Under the pieces are notes generated by a model. That model worked only from the letters and a program-made list of their open reading frames with translations, was not told where the DNA came from and searched no databases. From JAKLIX01 sp964605655 (GTDB lineage: Bacteria > Bacteroidota > Bacteroidia > Bacteroidales > CAIXZF01): a stretch of 64,000 nt of DNA. The first letter of the stretch is position 1; every line of letters begins with the position of its first letter. Of this stretch, positions 18,601 to 27,607 are shown piece by piece. The DNA lies in the NCBI GenBank assembly GCA_964605655.1, contig CAZSDK010000016.1:1-64000 (forward strand), given 5' to 3'. The position numbers and the translations under genes are program-made.

Positions 18601-19191
18601 GATCAGCTTCCCCATTTGATCTGTTGAGAGGGCTTCGACCTTTTGAATTTCATGAGAGGTCCTGAACCCGTCGAAGAAATGAAGGAAAGGGACCCTGGAT
18701 TTTATGGCTGCCAGGTGGGCCACACCGGCAATATCCATGATCTCCTGCACGCTTCCGGTAGCAAGCAGGGCGAAGCCTGTCATACGGGTGCTCATCACAT
18801 CGCTGTGGTCACCAAAGATAGACAAAGCCTGGGCTGCCACACTGCGGGCACTCACGTGGAACACCCCTGGCAGGAGCTCACCGGAAATCTTGTACATGTT
18901 CGGGATCATCAGTAATAATCCCTGGGAAGCCGTGTAAGTAGTGCAAAGAGCACCGGCCTGAAGGGCACCGTGCACGGCACCGGAGGCACCGGCTTCCGAC
19001 TGCATCTCTTCTACTTTCACTGTTTCTCCAAAAATGTTCTTTAAGCCATGTGCTGCCCATTCGTCAATGTATTCGGCCATGGTAGAGGAGGGAGTGATGG
19101 GATAGATACAGGCTACTTCGCTAAACATATAGGCAATGTGTGAAGCAGCATAATTTCCATCACAGGTAATGAAGTTTTTCTTGTCGCTCAT
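15655..19191 (-). CDS. nifJ: Pyruvate:ferredoxin (flavodoxin) oxidoreductase
   Basis: About 1178 residues. It oxidises pyruvate and CoA to acetyl-CoA and CO2 with reduction of ferredoxin or flavodoxin. In order: pyrimidine-binding domain with YPITPSSTMAEYIDEWA near the start, transketolase-C-like and gamma domains, a double [4Fe-4S] domain with CIQCNQCSYVCPHAAIRP and CTGCGNCADICPSKTKAL, and a thiamine-diphosphate domain with GACAGCGETPY (proximal cluster ligands) and GDGWAYDIGYGG. I chose the ATG at 19191 because conserved sequence begins at once; the 31-residue longer frame spans a promoter-like element. This oxygen-sensitive enzyme points to anaerobic or fermentative growth. Confidence 0.96.
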   Translation of the reverse strand: MSDKKNFITCDGNYAASHIAYMFSEVACIYPITPSSTMAEYIDEWAAHGLKNIFGETVKVEEMQSEAGASGAVHGALQAGALCTTYTASQGLLLMIPNMYKISGELLPGVFHVSARSVAAQALSIFGDHSDVMSTRMTGFALLATGSVQEIMDIAGVAHLAAIKSRVPFLHFFDGFRTSHEIQKVEALSTDQMGKLIDYDSLNEFRQKALNPENPVTRGTAQNPDIYFQTREAANRYYDAVPDIVEHYMQEIGKLTGRTYHPFTYYGPADAEHIIVAMGSITETIKEVIDHLGQQGKKLGLISVHLYRPFSVKYLFDVMPKNVKKVCVLDRTKEPGSAGEPLYIDIRDAFYGRPNMPEIIGGRYGLSSKDTTPAMMVSVYNNLVAAESKNGFTVGITDDVTHTSLPLLPEISICPKGTFEAKFYGIGADGTVGANKNSIKIIGDSTDKYAQAYFAYDSKKSGGVTTSHLRFGDTQIRSPYLVNSPDFVACHVPAYLEKYDMLKGLKKGGIFLFNSIWPAEETKERLPVHMKKYLAENQIQFYIINATKIAEELGLGTRTNTIMQSAFFKVSEVIPYEVAAKEMKKAIIKTYGNKGEDVVNMNIAAIDKGSEVERVEVPADWAKLEVKTSSDNRQIPEFIKNVVEPINAMKGDDLPVSAFLGREDGTFPSGTTAFEKRGIAVNVPEWASENCIQCNQCSYVCPHAAIRPFLLNEEEMKGLPEGTVTVNANGRPLAGLQFRIQVSVLDCTGCGNCADICPSKTKALYMKPLGTQEAEIARWDYISNNVTYKDYLVGRESSLKNSQFSQPLFEFSGACAGCGETPYLKLVTQLYGDRMMVANATGCSSIYGGSAPSTPYSSNKCGKGPAWANSLFEDNAEYGFGMMTAVDKIRERLALKMKAAMEQNLQADTRTAFQEWLTNKDLGEPSRVATDNVVAALEKESHPVAKEILDLKHFLVKKSVWVFGGDGWAYDIGYGGLDHVIASGKDINLLVLDTEVYSNTGGQSSKATPIGAVAKFAASGKKVRKKDLGMMAMSYGYVYVAQVAMGASQSQFFKALKEAEAYPGPSLIIAYSPCINHGIRAGMGKSQEEAQLAVDCGYWQLYRYNPLLEKEGQNPFILDSKEPAWEQFKGFLAGEVRYSSLKKSFPKEADELFDAAETNAKWRYFSYKRMAAMDFSQK

Positions 19192-19253
19192 GATAGGAGA
19201 TTTTATATTTGGCTCTGAATTTGGTAATGACGCAAAGCGTCTAAAACGGGGTG

Positions 19254-19261
19254 CAAAGGTA
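19254..19261 (-). promoter_or_regulatory. Candidate -7 element for nifJ
   Basis: The minus strand reads TACCTTTG, a TAnnTTTG match. It predicts a start near 19247 and a leader of about 55 bases to the ATG at 19191. The -33 element is not clear. Confidence 0.45.
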
Positions 19262-19386
19262 GCCATTATCCCGATGAAAAACATCAGGTACTCTTAATTA
19301 TAAGTGTTCTAAATACCGATCCGGTTTTCATTTGTTCGCTCCGTCAATTCTGACGGTTTTCCCGAACAATCCCGTTTATTAATTGT

Positions 19387-19394
19387 TAATTTTG
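19387..19394 (+). promoter_or_regulatory. Candidate -7 element for the DHODH-like gene
   Basis: TAATTTTG matches TAnnTTTG and lies 38 bases before the ATG at 19433. No TTTG is found at the usual distance upstream. Confidence 0.4.
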
Positions 19395-19432
19395 CCGTAA
19401 ATAACCATATCATAAATCATAATTCAACTGCT

Positions 19433-20449
19433 ATGACTGACCTTCGCACAAGATATGCCGGCCTCGATCTTAAAAACCCCGTTATTATTGGTGCCAGTAA
19501 CCTGGTCACCGACCTGGCGACCCTCAAAAAGCTGGAGGCAGGAGGTGCCTCAGCCATCGTTTACAAATCCTTGTTTGAAGAACAGATCCAGCTGGAGTCG
19601 TTGCAGATGCATGAGGACCTTCATGGATATGACGACCGGCATGCCGAAATGGTCAATCTTTTCCCTACCCTGGAGCATGCAGGACCGAAGGAACATCTTA
19701 CCAACCTTCAGAAGGTAAAAGATACACTGAAGATACCCGTCATTGCAAGTCTGAACGCCATTTATAAAGAAAGCTGGGAAGAATATGCCGAACTCCTGGA
19801 AAAGGCAGGAGCCGACGCACTGGAACTGAATTTTTACGCCGTCCCCGAGTCTTTTGAGAAAGAAGGAACTGCCGTCGAAAATTATCAACTGGCCATCCTG
19901 GAAACCGTTAAAAATGTCGTTAAAATACCGGTGACGGTCAAGCTGAGCCCCTTCTACTCCAACACTCTTAACCTTATCCACAAGATGGACCAGCTGGGGA
20001 CGGGTGGGTTTGTGCTGTTCAACAGGCTCTTCCAGCCCGATATCGATGTAAAGACAGAAAAACACCAGTCACCCTTGCACCTCAGCCAGGATGAAGAGGA
20101 CTTCAAGCTGCCGCTTCGATATACCGGACTGCTTTACGGCAACGTCAATGCGAGCATTTGCCAGAACACGGGCATCTTTACTGGCGCCCAGGTAATCAAG
20201 GCCATACTGGCAGGCGCTGACGCCGTGCAGGTGGTGAGTGCCATATACAAAAACGGCATTACACATATCAGCAATATGCTGGCTGAACTGGAGAAGTTCA
20301 TGGAGACCAGGAGTTACAGCAACCTGGGTGATTTCAGGGGGAAACTCTCGAAAAATACCATCAACGATCCTCTTGTTTACAAAAGGGCCCAGTATGTGGA
20401 CATCCTCTTAAAATCTGATGAGATTTTTAAAAAATATCCTTTAAGATAA
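19433..20449 (+). CDS. Dihydroorotate dehydrogenase-like FMN protein
   Basis: A 338-residue TIM-barrel flavoprotein of the PyrD superfamily. The N-terminus RYAGLDLKNPVIIGASNLV and the later KIPVTVKLSPFY and AGADAVQVVSAIY segments are typical of the FMN-binding barrel. At the position where true class 1 enzymes have the N-x-(S)-C-P-N catalytic loop, this protein reads ELNFYAVPES, with no Cys or Ser base. It may therefore not make orotate. Its divergent position beside nifJ suggests a linked redox role, which is inference. mutS2 follows 18 bases after its stop codon. Confidence 0.85.
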   Translation: MTDLRTRYAGLDLKNPVIIGASNLVTDLATLKKLEAGGASAIVYKSLFEEQIQLESLQMHEDLHGYDDRHAEMVNLFPTLEHAGPKEHLTNLQKVKDTLKIPVIASLNAIYKESWEEYAELLEKAGADALELNFYAVPESFEKEGTAVENYQLAILETVKNVVKIPVTVKLSPFYSNTLNLIHKMDQLGTGGFVLFNRLFQPDIDVKTEKHQSPLHLSQDEEDFKLPLRYTGLLYGNVNASICQNTGIFTGAQVIKAILAGADAVQVVSAIYKNGITHISNMLAELEKFMETRSYSNLGDFRGKLSKNTINDPLVYKRAQYVDILLKSDEIFKKYPLR

Positions 20450-20467
20450 CCCATTTACAGCTGCAAC

Positions 20468-22993
20468 GTGCTCTTTCCTGCCTCTATCGAGGAAAAACTT
20501 GGTTTTCATCAGCTTCGTGACCTTCTCTCTGCCGAATGTCACAGCGATAAAGGCAAGGTACTGGTGCATCAACTCTCTTTCCAGACAGACCCATCTCCCA
20601 TCCTGACCTCCTTGCAGGAAACCCGGGAGATGAAAGACATCCTTCTTTTTACCACACAGTTGCCCCGCCTTAGGTTCAACACCCTCGACAAGGAGAGGGA
20701 AATGGTTCATATTGAGGGGCTCTATCTTGAGGTGGAAACACTGGTTATCCTGAGAGAGTCGCTTGAAAATGCCCAGTCCTTTCTTTCGTTCTTCCGGAAA
20801 CAGGATGAAGAGAAGTTCCCTTTGCTGCGACGTAAAGCCGTTGAGGTTCAGCTGGACCCGGAAATCGTAAAAAGACTCTATGCTTTCATTGATGAGAAGG
20901 GAAGAATCAGGGACAATGCTTCTGTGCAGCTCAGCACTATCAGAACTTTGTTAAACCTGCGCAGAAGTGAGGCTGATAAGAAACTGGACCGGATCTTCAG
21001 ACAGGTAAAAAAGGAAGGCTGGACGGAAGAAGGGCTGGAGCCCACCATCCGCAACGGCAGGGTGGTCATCCCCATGATAGCCACCCACAAAAGAAAGATC
21101 AGGGGTTTCATTCATGACGAGTCCTCGACCGGTCATACCGTCTTTCTGGAGCCTGAAGAGATCTTCGAAACCAATAACGAGATCAGGGAACTCGAGCTGG
21201 AAGAAAGGAGAGAGATCATCCGTATCCTTACCTCCCTGGCTGATTTCCTCAGACCTCATCTTCCGGGACTGGAATCGGTGATGGATTACCTGGGCTGGCT
21301 GGATTTTGTTCAGGCCAAGGCCATGCTGGCCATTAAGACTGATGCCGTGATGCCCCGTCTGGAAGATCATCCCGGTTTTGAATGGCAGGAGGCCAGGCAT
21401 CCCCTGTTGTACCTTTCACACCAGTCACAGGGAAAACAGGTGGTCCCTCTTACGATCACCCTTCACCCTGATGAAAGGATCATGGTCATCTCAGGGCCCA
21501 ACGCGGGAGGCAAGTCCGTCTGCCTCAAATCCGTGGGCCTGCTGCAGTACATGTTTCAATGCGGATTGCTTATCCCCTGCAGGGAAGGATCCTCGGCCGG
21601 CATCTTCCGCAGCCTGTTTATTGACATAGGTGATGAACAGTTCCTGGAGAATGATTTGAGCACCTACAGTTCCCACCTTCTGAACATGCAGTTCTTCCTC
21701 GATCACGCTGACGGGTCCACCCTTTTCCTGATCGATGAATTTGGTTCAGGGACCGAGCCCCAGGTAGGAGGTGCCATTGCAGAAGTGGTCCTTGAGGCAC
21801 TGAACGAAAAAAAATCGTTCGGAGTGGTCACCACGCATTATACCAACCTGAAACTTATGGCCGGTAAGGTTCCCGGCATCGTGAACGGGGCCATGGCCTT
21901 CGACCGCCAGCACATGGAACCCTTGTTCCTCCTGCAGACAGGAAAACCCGGCAGCTCCTTTGCCTTTGAAATAGCTAAAAAGATCGGCCTGGACCCCTCA
22001 GTCATTGAGAAAGCCGCCATCCTTACCGGCCGGACCCACTTCGACTTTGATCATCAGCTCCAGGACCTAGAGAAAGAGCGTAAAGCACTGCATTCCAAAA
22101 ATATTGAACTTCGGGTGGCTGACGACTTCCTGGCAGAGATGATCGACAAATACGAGAAGCTGGCCAGGGATCTGGAACAATCAAAAAGAAAAATACTCGA
22201 CAAGGCCAGGGAAGAAGCCGGAGCCATTCTCAGTGACAGCAACCGCCTGATTGAAAAGACCATACGCGAGATCAGGGAACAGCAGGCCGATAAAGTAAAG
22301 ACACGGCAAATCAGGGAGACCTACCAGCAGGAGAAAGAGCATCTTGAAAACAAACTCAGTGATGCAGACCATGAACCACGATCGCTGAAGATCGTTGAAC
22401 CCCAAAAAACACCTGAGAAACCCAAAGCTCCGGCCCCTGAATCCAAGGCCAGGCCCGCAATAACCCAGCCACTTCCCCTGTCTGCACCAGTCCGTCAGGA
22501 CATCATTCAATCACCGGGAAACATTATAAATACAGGCGACTATGTTAAAATACCGGGCCAGACCACTCTGGGCAAGGTCGATTCACTGAAAGGAAAAGAT
22601 GCCCTGGTGTTGTTTGGAAGCATGAAAATGCGATGCCGCCTCGAAATGCTCGAGAAAGCCACAAATGAGGAAATCAGATCGAGCATAAAACAACCTGAAT
22701 ACAGCAGGTACAGCAGTATCATCAAAGATCTCAACGATCGCCTGGCCCTTTTCCAGTCGACCATCGACCTGAGGGGAAAAAGAGCAGAGGAAGCCCTCAA
22801 TGAACTTCAGCATTATGTCGACGAGGCCATCCTGCTGGAGATCTTCGAGATTCGTATCCTTCACGGGAAAGGTGACGGGATCCTGAGAGAACTGGTAAGA
22901 AAATTCCTGAGCAGTGTGCCGGAAGTTAAAAATTACCGGGATGAAGTCCTGGAATTAGGCGGTCATGGGATTACGGTCGTCAGTTTTCGGTAG
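20468..22993 (+). CDS. mutS2: MutS2-family ATPase/endonuclease with C-terminal Smr domain
   Basis: 841 residues from a GTG start at 20468 (LFPASIEEKLGFHQLRDLL is the usual MutS2 opening). It lacks the mismatch-recognition domains of MutS. It has the core/clamp region, an ABC ATPase with SGPNAGGKSVCLKS near residue 340, LIDEFGSGTEPQVGGA, and TTHYTNLKL. A long basic coiled coil follows (residues ~530-640), then a Pro/Lys-rich linker, a KOW-like segment, and a C-terminal Smr nuclease domain with IDLRGKRAEEAL and LHGKGDGILR. Known roles of the family are anti-recombination and ribosome collision rescue. Its stop overlaps the convergent sensor kinase by 14 bases. Confidence 0.94.
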   Translation: MLFPASIEEKLGFHQLRDLLSAECHSDKGKVLVHQLSFQTDPSPILTSLQETREMKDILLFTTQLPRLRFNTLDKEREMVHIEGLYLEVETLVILRESLENAQSFLSFFRKQDEEKFPLLRRKAVEVQLDPEIVKRLYAFIDEKGRIRDNASVQLSTIRTLLNLRRSEADKKLDRIFRQVKKEGWTEEGLEPTIRNGRVVIPMIATHKRKIRGFIHDESSTGHTVFLEPEEIFETNNEIRELELEERREIIRILTSLADFLRPHLPGLESVMDYLGWLDFVQAKAMLAIKTDAVMPRLEDHPGFEWQEARHPLLYLSHQSQGKQVVPLTITLHPDERIMVISGPNAGGKSVCLKSVGLLQYMFQCGLLIPCREGSSAGIFRSLFIDIGDEQFLENDLSTYSSHLLNMQFFLDHADGSTLFLIDEFGSGTEPQVGGAIAEVVLEALNEKKSFGVVTTHYTNLKLMAGKVPGIVNGAMAFDRQHMEPLFLLQTGKPGSSFAFEIAKKIGLDPSVIEKAAILTGRTHFDFDHQLQDLEKERKALHSKNIELRVADDFLAEMIDKYEKLARDLEQSKRKILDKAREEAGAILSDSNRLIEKTIREIREQQADKVKTRQIRETYQQEKEHLENKLSDADHEPRSLKIVEPQKTPEKPKAPAPESKARPAITQPLPLSAPVRQDIIQSPGNIINTGDYVKIPGQTTLGKVDSLKGKDALVLFGSMKMRCRLEMLEKATNEEIRSSIKQPEYSRYSSIIKDLNDRLALFQSTIDLRGKRAEEALNELQHYVDEAILLEIFEIRILHGKGDGILRELVRKFLSSVPEVKNYRDEVLELGGHGITVVSFR

Positions 22994-25900
22994 GAAGAGA
23001 GAAGGAGAATTTGCTTCCTTTGCCCGGCTTGCTTTCAACTGTTATGGTCCCTTCATTCTTCTCGATGAATTCCTTGCAAAGGATCAGGCCCAATCCTGTT
23101 CCTTTCTCTTCCATGGTCCCGTCTTTTCTGAACATCTCGGAAAGGCTGAATAGCTTATCCACCTCCTGGTCCGTCATGCCCACCCCCTGGTCTGCGACCT
23201 CAATCCATGCCTTATTCCCGTCCCTCCGGGATGAAATCAGCACATAACCGCCGGGATGAGAGAACTTGATGGCGTTGGAGACCAGGTTCCTTAACACCGT
23301 ACGTAACATATTTCCATCAGCAATGACTGACAGGTCGGGCTTTATTTCTGTGTCAATGATAATGTTCTTGGCGTTAGCCTGGTCATTCATGATCCCTAAA
23401 ACGTCTTTAACGATGAGACTTAAATAGAACTGTTCCGGCTGAAAATCGATGCGGCCGGTCTGGGAACGGGCCCATTCGAGAAGGTTCTGTAGTAACTTGT
23501 GCAAATTATTGGCTACCTCCTTGATATTGGTCACAAAGCGCAACCTGTCCTCCTCGGAGAAGCTTGTAAACTCATCTGCCAGGAGCTCGGAAAATCCCAG
23601 AATGGCATGAAGCGGATTTTTCAGGTCGTGTGCAATGATGGAAAAGAACTTATCCCTGGTGGCGTTGGCTTCCATGAGTTCTTTGTTCTTATTGGCCAGG
23701 GAGTTCTCATAGTTTTTCCGGTTGGTGATATCGGTGATATAGCCTTCGAGCGCAACCAGTTCGTCACGGCTGTTAAAGACACCCCTGCCCTTTTCCCAAA
23801 CCCATTTGATTTCCCCGGAGGCTGTGTGAATAGGGTATTCGTATTCAAAGATCCCTTTTTCCTTTAATACCAACTGCCAGGTCTCCCAGAGATAATCCTT
23901 GTATTCAACATCGATAAGGTCATTGAAAGAAAGTACTTTGTTACCTATCAGATCTTCAGGTTGATAGCCTGTAAGATCGAAACACCCGTCACTGATGGTT
24001 TCCATGGTCCAGTCGCGGTCATTCTTGCAACGGTAGACAATACCGGGGAGGTTGCTGAAAAGGGTATGGATCGATCTTTCCTGTTCCTCAAGTGTCAGCT
24101 CCAGCAGTTTCTTTGAGGTGATGTTTCTGGCAACACCCTGAAAAAACAATTCTTTACTATCCTCCATTACCACCGGTGTCACCTGGACTTCACTCCACAC
24201 GTAACTTCCGTCCTTGTGCATGAATTCTATTTCCAGGTACTCCGGCACCAGTGACTCAGGAGATCCACCCAAATAGTACTTTTTAATAATAGGGATGATT
24301 TTTTTTGTAGAACTGATCCTCAAATAATCTGTGAGGCGATGACCCATGATCTCCTCAGGTGTATAGCCAAGGTGATTATAAGCTGACGGACTGAGATATA
24401 GAATCCTGAGATGCTGATCGACCTGCCAGAGCACATCCATCATTCTCTCCGCCATGAATTTGTACTTCTCCTCGCTGGCTTTCAACAATGCAGTTGCTTT
24501 GTTGAGCTTGGTCATATCACGGATAGCCGCAACCCTCACCGACTTTCCCCTGAACTCATAAGGCCTTGACTGTATCTCGATAGGAATGAGGGAACCATCT
24601 TTTTTGATGACTTCAATGAAATATGAGGCATTATCTTTGCTGCTGGCATGACCTTTAATGATATCGTGATATTTCTCCGGGATATGACTCAGAATATTGA
24701 ATCTCTTCAAACTGGAAGAAGTGTAACCCGTGATTTCCAACATCTTTTCATTCATGTCGAGAACCACACCATTTTCATGAATGAGTATCCCTTCATAGGT
24801 AGAATTGCTCAGTTCCCTAAGTCGTCTTTCGTTTTTTCTCTTGTTCATTAAAATGAAAAAGACGAAGATCAGGATGGAAACCAAACCCAGAACCGAGACC
24901 ATGAACAACATGCGCTGTGACCTCGATTTTTGCCTGAGCAGTTCCGCTTCTTTCTCGTAATTCAGCGAAGCATTGATCGCATTGATCTCGGCCGAGGAAC
25001 TGATGGTCAGCATCCTTTTGATACTATCCGTCATGCTGATATGATCCTTGAACATACGAAGAGCCTCGTCGGTATAACCCAATTTAAGGTAAATCTTGAC
25101 CAGCATCTGTTTGACCTTGTCGACGGACTCAAGGTTCTCCGACTTCTCTGCAGCCGCCAAAGCTTCCCTTGTTTTTTGTAAAGCCAGTGTAAAATCCGAC
25201 CTTTCAAACAACGCATCAGCCCAAAAAAGCTGTGTCTCCACAACAAGCCCGTACTGTTTAAGGTACAATGCCATGGTTTCAGCTCTCCGCAGGTAGGGAA
25301 GACCAAGATCATACTCATTCATTTCGATATAACAAACACCGATACTGAAAATTATACTGATCAGATCCTGCCTTATTACATAGGTCGGGTCATTCATGGT
25401 ATCTTTTTCAATCCAGCGGGCAGCATCCCTGTATGTAGAGATCGCTTTCATAAGGTCTTTCTGTTTGTGGTAGATACTGGCTATATAAGCCAATGACTGC
25501 CCTTTACAGAAGGGATCATTTCGAAACTCCTGATGTATTCTCCTTATGGTAAATACCGTATCAAAATAATACAAGGCAGAGTCGTATTTCGCCTTGCTGC
25601 GGTAAATGAGTCCCATGTTGTTATATGCCGTACATAAGCCTCTTACATCACCAACGGAATTGAAAACCCTGGTGGCCTTTCTGTTAAAAGAGCTGGCCTG
25701 GTCCATCTTGTCCAGGTTATAATAAAGGTTGCCAATATCAATAAGAATAAAACCGGTGTTCTTTTCGAGGCCGGCATCGATCAATATCTTATAAGACTCA
25801 ATGTAGTTGCTCAGGGCCCTTTCCATGAACAGGTTCCCGGCATAAACACCACCAAGCCGGTAGTACCACCCCGATAAAAGAAGAGGTTTATCGTATCGCT

Positions 25901-26177
25901 GGGTAATCTCGATGGCCTTCTGATAATAAGCCACAGAGTATAAAAGATCCTTGTTGGCCAGGGAAAAATACAGCTGTTCTCCAATTCGATTCAAAACCGC
26001 ATCACTGGCCATCTTGTCAAGGTTTTCTTTAAGCAGATAGATGATCCTGTCCGGATCCTTCTCATTATCGGAATTTTCCGAAAAAACAGAACCGGGGATC
26101 AGCACTGCCAGCATAAGCGTGATCACCAACATCCGACATCGCACCGAAATACCTATATTAGTCTGAGTATGAACCAT
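22980..26177 (-). CDS. TPR-sensor, multi-PAS histidine kinase
   Basis: 1065 residues. A signal-like segment (residues ~15-33) leads to a periplasmic TPR array up to about residue 400. One transmembrane helix follows (LFMVSVLGLVSILIFVFFIL, ~410-435), then three PAS/PAC units (EGYITDITNRK ends the last), a HisKA domain with FFSIIAHDLKNPL (phospho-acceptor His850), and an HATPase domain with NLVSNAIKFS, GVGM and GTGLGL boxes. It would autophosphorylate in response to an unknown periplasmic or ligand signal. It has no receiver of its own. The divergent receiver-phosphatase gene 205 bases away is the obvious candidate partner. An internal ATG at 26132 is an alternative start. Confidence 0.92.
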   Translation of the reverse strand: MVHTQTNIGISVRCRMLVITLMLAVLIPGSVFSENSDNEKDPDRIIYLLKENLDKMASDAVLNRIGEQLYFSLANKDLLYSVAYYQKAIEITQRYDKPLLLSGWYYRLGGVYAGNLFMERALSNYIESYKILIDAGLEKNTGFILIDIGNLYYNLDKMDQASSFNRKATRVFNSVGDVRGLCTAYNNMGLIYRSKAKYDSALYYFDTVFTIRRIHQEFRNDPFCKGQSLAYIASIYHKQKDLMKAISTYRDAARWIEKDTMNDPTYVIRQDLISIIFSIGVCYIEMNEYDLGLPYLRRAETMALYLKQYGLVVETQLFWADALFERSDFTLALQKTREALAAAEKSENLESVDKVKQMLVKIYLKLGYTDEALRMFKDHISMTDSIKRMLTISSSAEINAINASLNYEKEAELLRQKSRSQRMLFMVSVLGLVSILIFVFFILMNKRKNERRLRELSNSTYEGILIHENGVVLDMNEKMLEITGYTSSSLKRFNILSHIPEKYHDIIKGHASSKDNASYFIEVIKKDGSLIPIEIQSRPYEFRGKSVRVAAIRDMTKLNKATALLKASEEKYKFMAERMMDVLWQVDQHLRILYLSPSAYNHLGYTPEEIMGHRLTDYLRISSTKKIIPIIKKYYLGGSPESLVPEYLEIEFMHKDGSYVWSEVQVTPVVMEDSKELFFQGVARNITSKKLLELTLEEQERSIHTLFSNLPGIVYRCKNDRDWTMETISDGCFDLTGYQPEDLIGNKVLSFNDLIDVEYKDYLWETWQLVLKEKGIFEYEYPIHTASGEIKWVWEKGRGVFNSRDELVALEGYITDITNRKNYENSLANKNKELMEANATRDKFFSIIAHDLKNPLHAILGFSELLADEFTSFSEEDRLRFVTNIKEVANNLHKLLQNLLEWARSQTGRIDFQPEQFYLSLIVKDVLGIMNDQANAKNIIIDTEIKPDLSVIADGNMLRTVLRNLVSNAIKFSHPGGYVLISSRRDGNKAWIEVADQGVGMTDQEVDKLFSLSEMFRKDGTMEEKGTGLGLILCKEFIEKNEGTITVESKPGKGSKFSFSLPTEN

Positions 26178-26193
26178 AATATTGTCCTTCAGT

Positions 26194-26201
26194 CAAAGTT
26201 A
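26194..26201 (-). promoter_or_regulatory. Candidate -7 element for the sensor kinase
   Basis: The minus strand reads TAACTTTG, with TTTG 24 bases further upstream (26229-26226), a looser spacing than the usual 18-21. A second TACCTTTG on the same strand at 26318-26311 is an alternative. The near element would give only about 10 bases of leader to the 26177 start, which slightly favours the internal ATG at 26132. Confidence 0.35.
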
Positions 26202-26382
26202 TTACCTTACCTGTGACCACGAATCCAAACCTACAAAAAAAAAGTCGAGAATGCAAGTGATGATGAATTTATCATGGTCACAAAGAATTTATATCTTTAC
26301 CTGTGATTCACAAAGGTATGTTACACAATCAACTACCTGATCTTCTGCTCAATACTATGATCCTGTAATTTTTTTTTGCTCT

Positions 26383-27558
26383 ATGGAAACAAACAGTCTC
26401 ATCCATTTGATGGTCGTTGATGATGAAGTTGACCTTGAACCATTGGTTTTACAAAGGTTCAGAAGGCAGATCCGAAACAATGAGTACCTTTTTCATTTTG
26501 CTCATAACGGGTTGGAAGCGCTTGCCCTGCTTATTGAGCATCCTGAGATCAGCATTATCCTTTCCGATATCAACATGCCGGAAATGGACGGGCTCACCCT
26601 TCTTTCCCAGCTGAAAGAGTTAAAAAACCCGATGCTCAAGACAGTCATTGTTTCTGCATACGGAGATATGGACAACATAAGGACTGCCATGAACCGCGGG
26701 GCCTTCGATTTTGTGACAAAACCCATTAACTTTGAGGATCTTGAGATCACCATCACCAAGACCATTGATGAGATCAGGGTGCTGCAAAAAGCGATGATGG
26801 AACATGACGAACTGGTCTCCATCCAGCATGATCTTTCGGTAGCCAGTGAGATCCAGCAAGCCATCCTGCCCCGTGTCTTCACTCCCTTTCCTGACAGGAC
26901 CGATTTCGATATTTTTGCCACCATGACGCCCGCCAAGGAGGTGGGTGGTGATTTCTATGATTTTTTCCTGATAGACAACCACCGTCTGGGATTCGTCATT
27001 GGTGATGTTTCGGGCAAGGGTATTCCGGCAGCCATCTTTATGGCGGTAAGCCGGACGCTGCTCAGGGCGACCGGGTTAAAAGGGCTTCCTTCCAAAGAAT
27101 GTGTCGAATACGTAAATGCCCTGCTTTGTCATGAAAGTTCCTCCTGTATGTTCGTGACGGTATTCTACTGTGTCCTCGACCTGGAGACCGGGGTGCTTGA
27201 ATATGTCAACGCCGGCCATAATCCGCCTTACTGGCTCAATCGCGATGGGAAACTTCAAAAAATCCCTATGACAGGCGGTACGATCATGGGTTGTTTTGAG
27301 GATTTTTCATTCCAGTCATCCACCCTCAACCTGTCACCCGGCGACACCATATATTTATATACCGACGGGGTCACAGAAGCCTTTGACGGTAACAATGAGC
27401 AATTCGGAGAGGAAAGGCTGGAAAACTCCCTCCGTAATGTCTACCAGAAATCAATAACAGATATCGTCAGGCAGACCGTGGGTGATGTGAATCAGTATGC
27501 TGCCGGGGTGAGCCAGTCGGACGATATTACCGTGTTGGGACTAAGATACCGGCCATAG
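26383..27558 (+). CDS. Receiver-PP2C (RsbU/SpoIIE-type) response regulator phosphatase
   Basis: 391 residues. Residues ~8-125 are a CheY-like receiver with acidic pair Asp13/Asp14, phospho-acceptor Asp62 (LSDINMPEMDG) and Lys113 (FVTKP). A short coiled linker with SVASEIQQAILP leads into a PP2C/SpoIIE phosphatase domain. That domain has the metal-binding motifs GGDFYDFF, GDVSGKGIPAAIFMA, AGHNPPY, LYTDGVTEAFD and QSDDITVLGLRY. Such proteins usually dephosphorylate an anti-sigma-factor antagonist in partner-switching pathways. No STAS or anti-sigma kinase gene is visible nearby. Its divergence from the sensor kinase suggests a cognate pair. Confidence 0.92.
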   Translation: METNSLIHLMVVDDEVDLEPLVLQRFRRQIRNNEYLFHFAHNGLEALALLIEHPEISIILSDINMPEMDGLTLLSQLKELKNPMLKTVIVSAYGDMDNIRTAMNRGAFDFVTKPINFEDLEITITKTIDEIRVLQKAMMEHDELVSIQHDLSVASEIQQAILPRVFTPFPDRTDFDIFATMTPAKEVGGDFYDFFLIDNHRLGFVIGDVSGKGIPAAIFMAVSRTLLRATGLKGLPSKECVEYVNALLCHESSSCMFVTVFYCVLDLETGVLEYVNAGHNPPYWLNRDGKLQKIPMTGGTIMGCFEDFSFQSSTLNLSPGDTIYLYTDGVTEAFDGNNEQFGEERLENSLRNVYQKSITDIVRQTVGDVNQYAAGVSQSDDITVLGLRYRP

Positions 27559-27607
27559 GAACTGCCCTTCAAACGGTAGTCCGGCCCTCACAACCCTGTT
27601 TGGTCTT

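Noticed and set aside
19192..19284. N-terminal extension of PFOR to 19284
   Set aside because: The conserved PFOR sequence starts at once after the ATG at 19191, and a TACCTTTG promoter-like box lies inside the extension.
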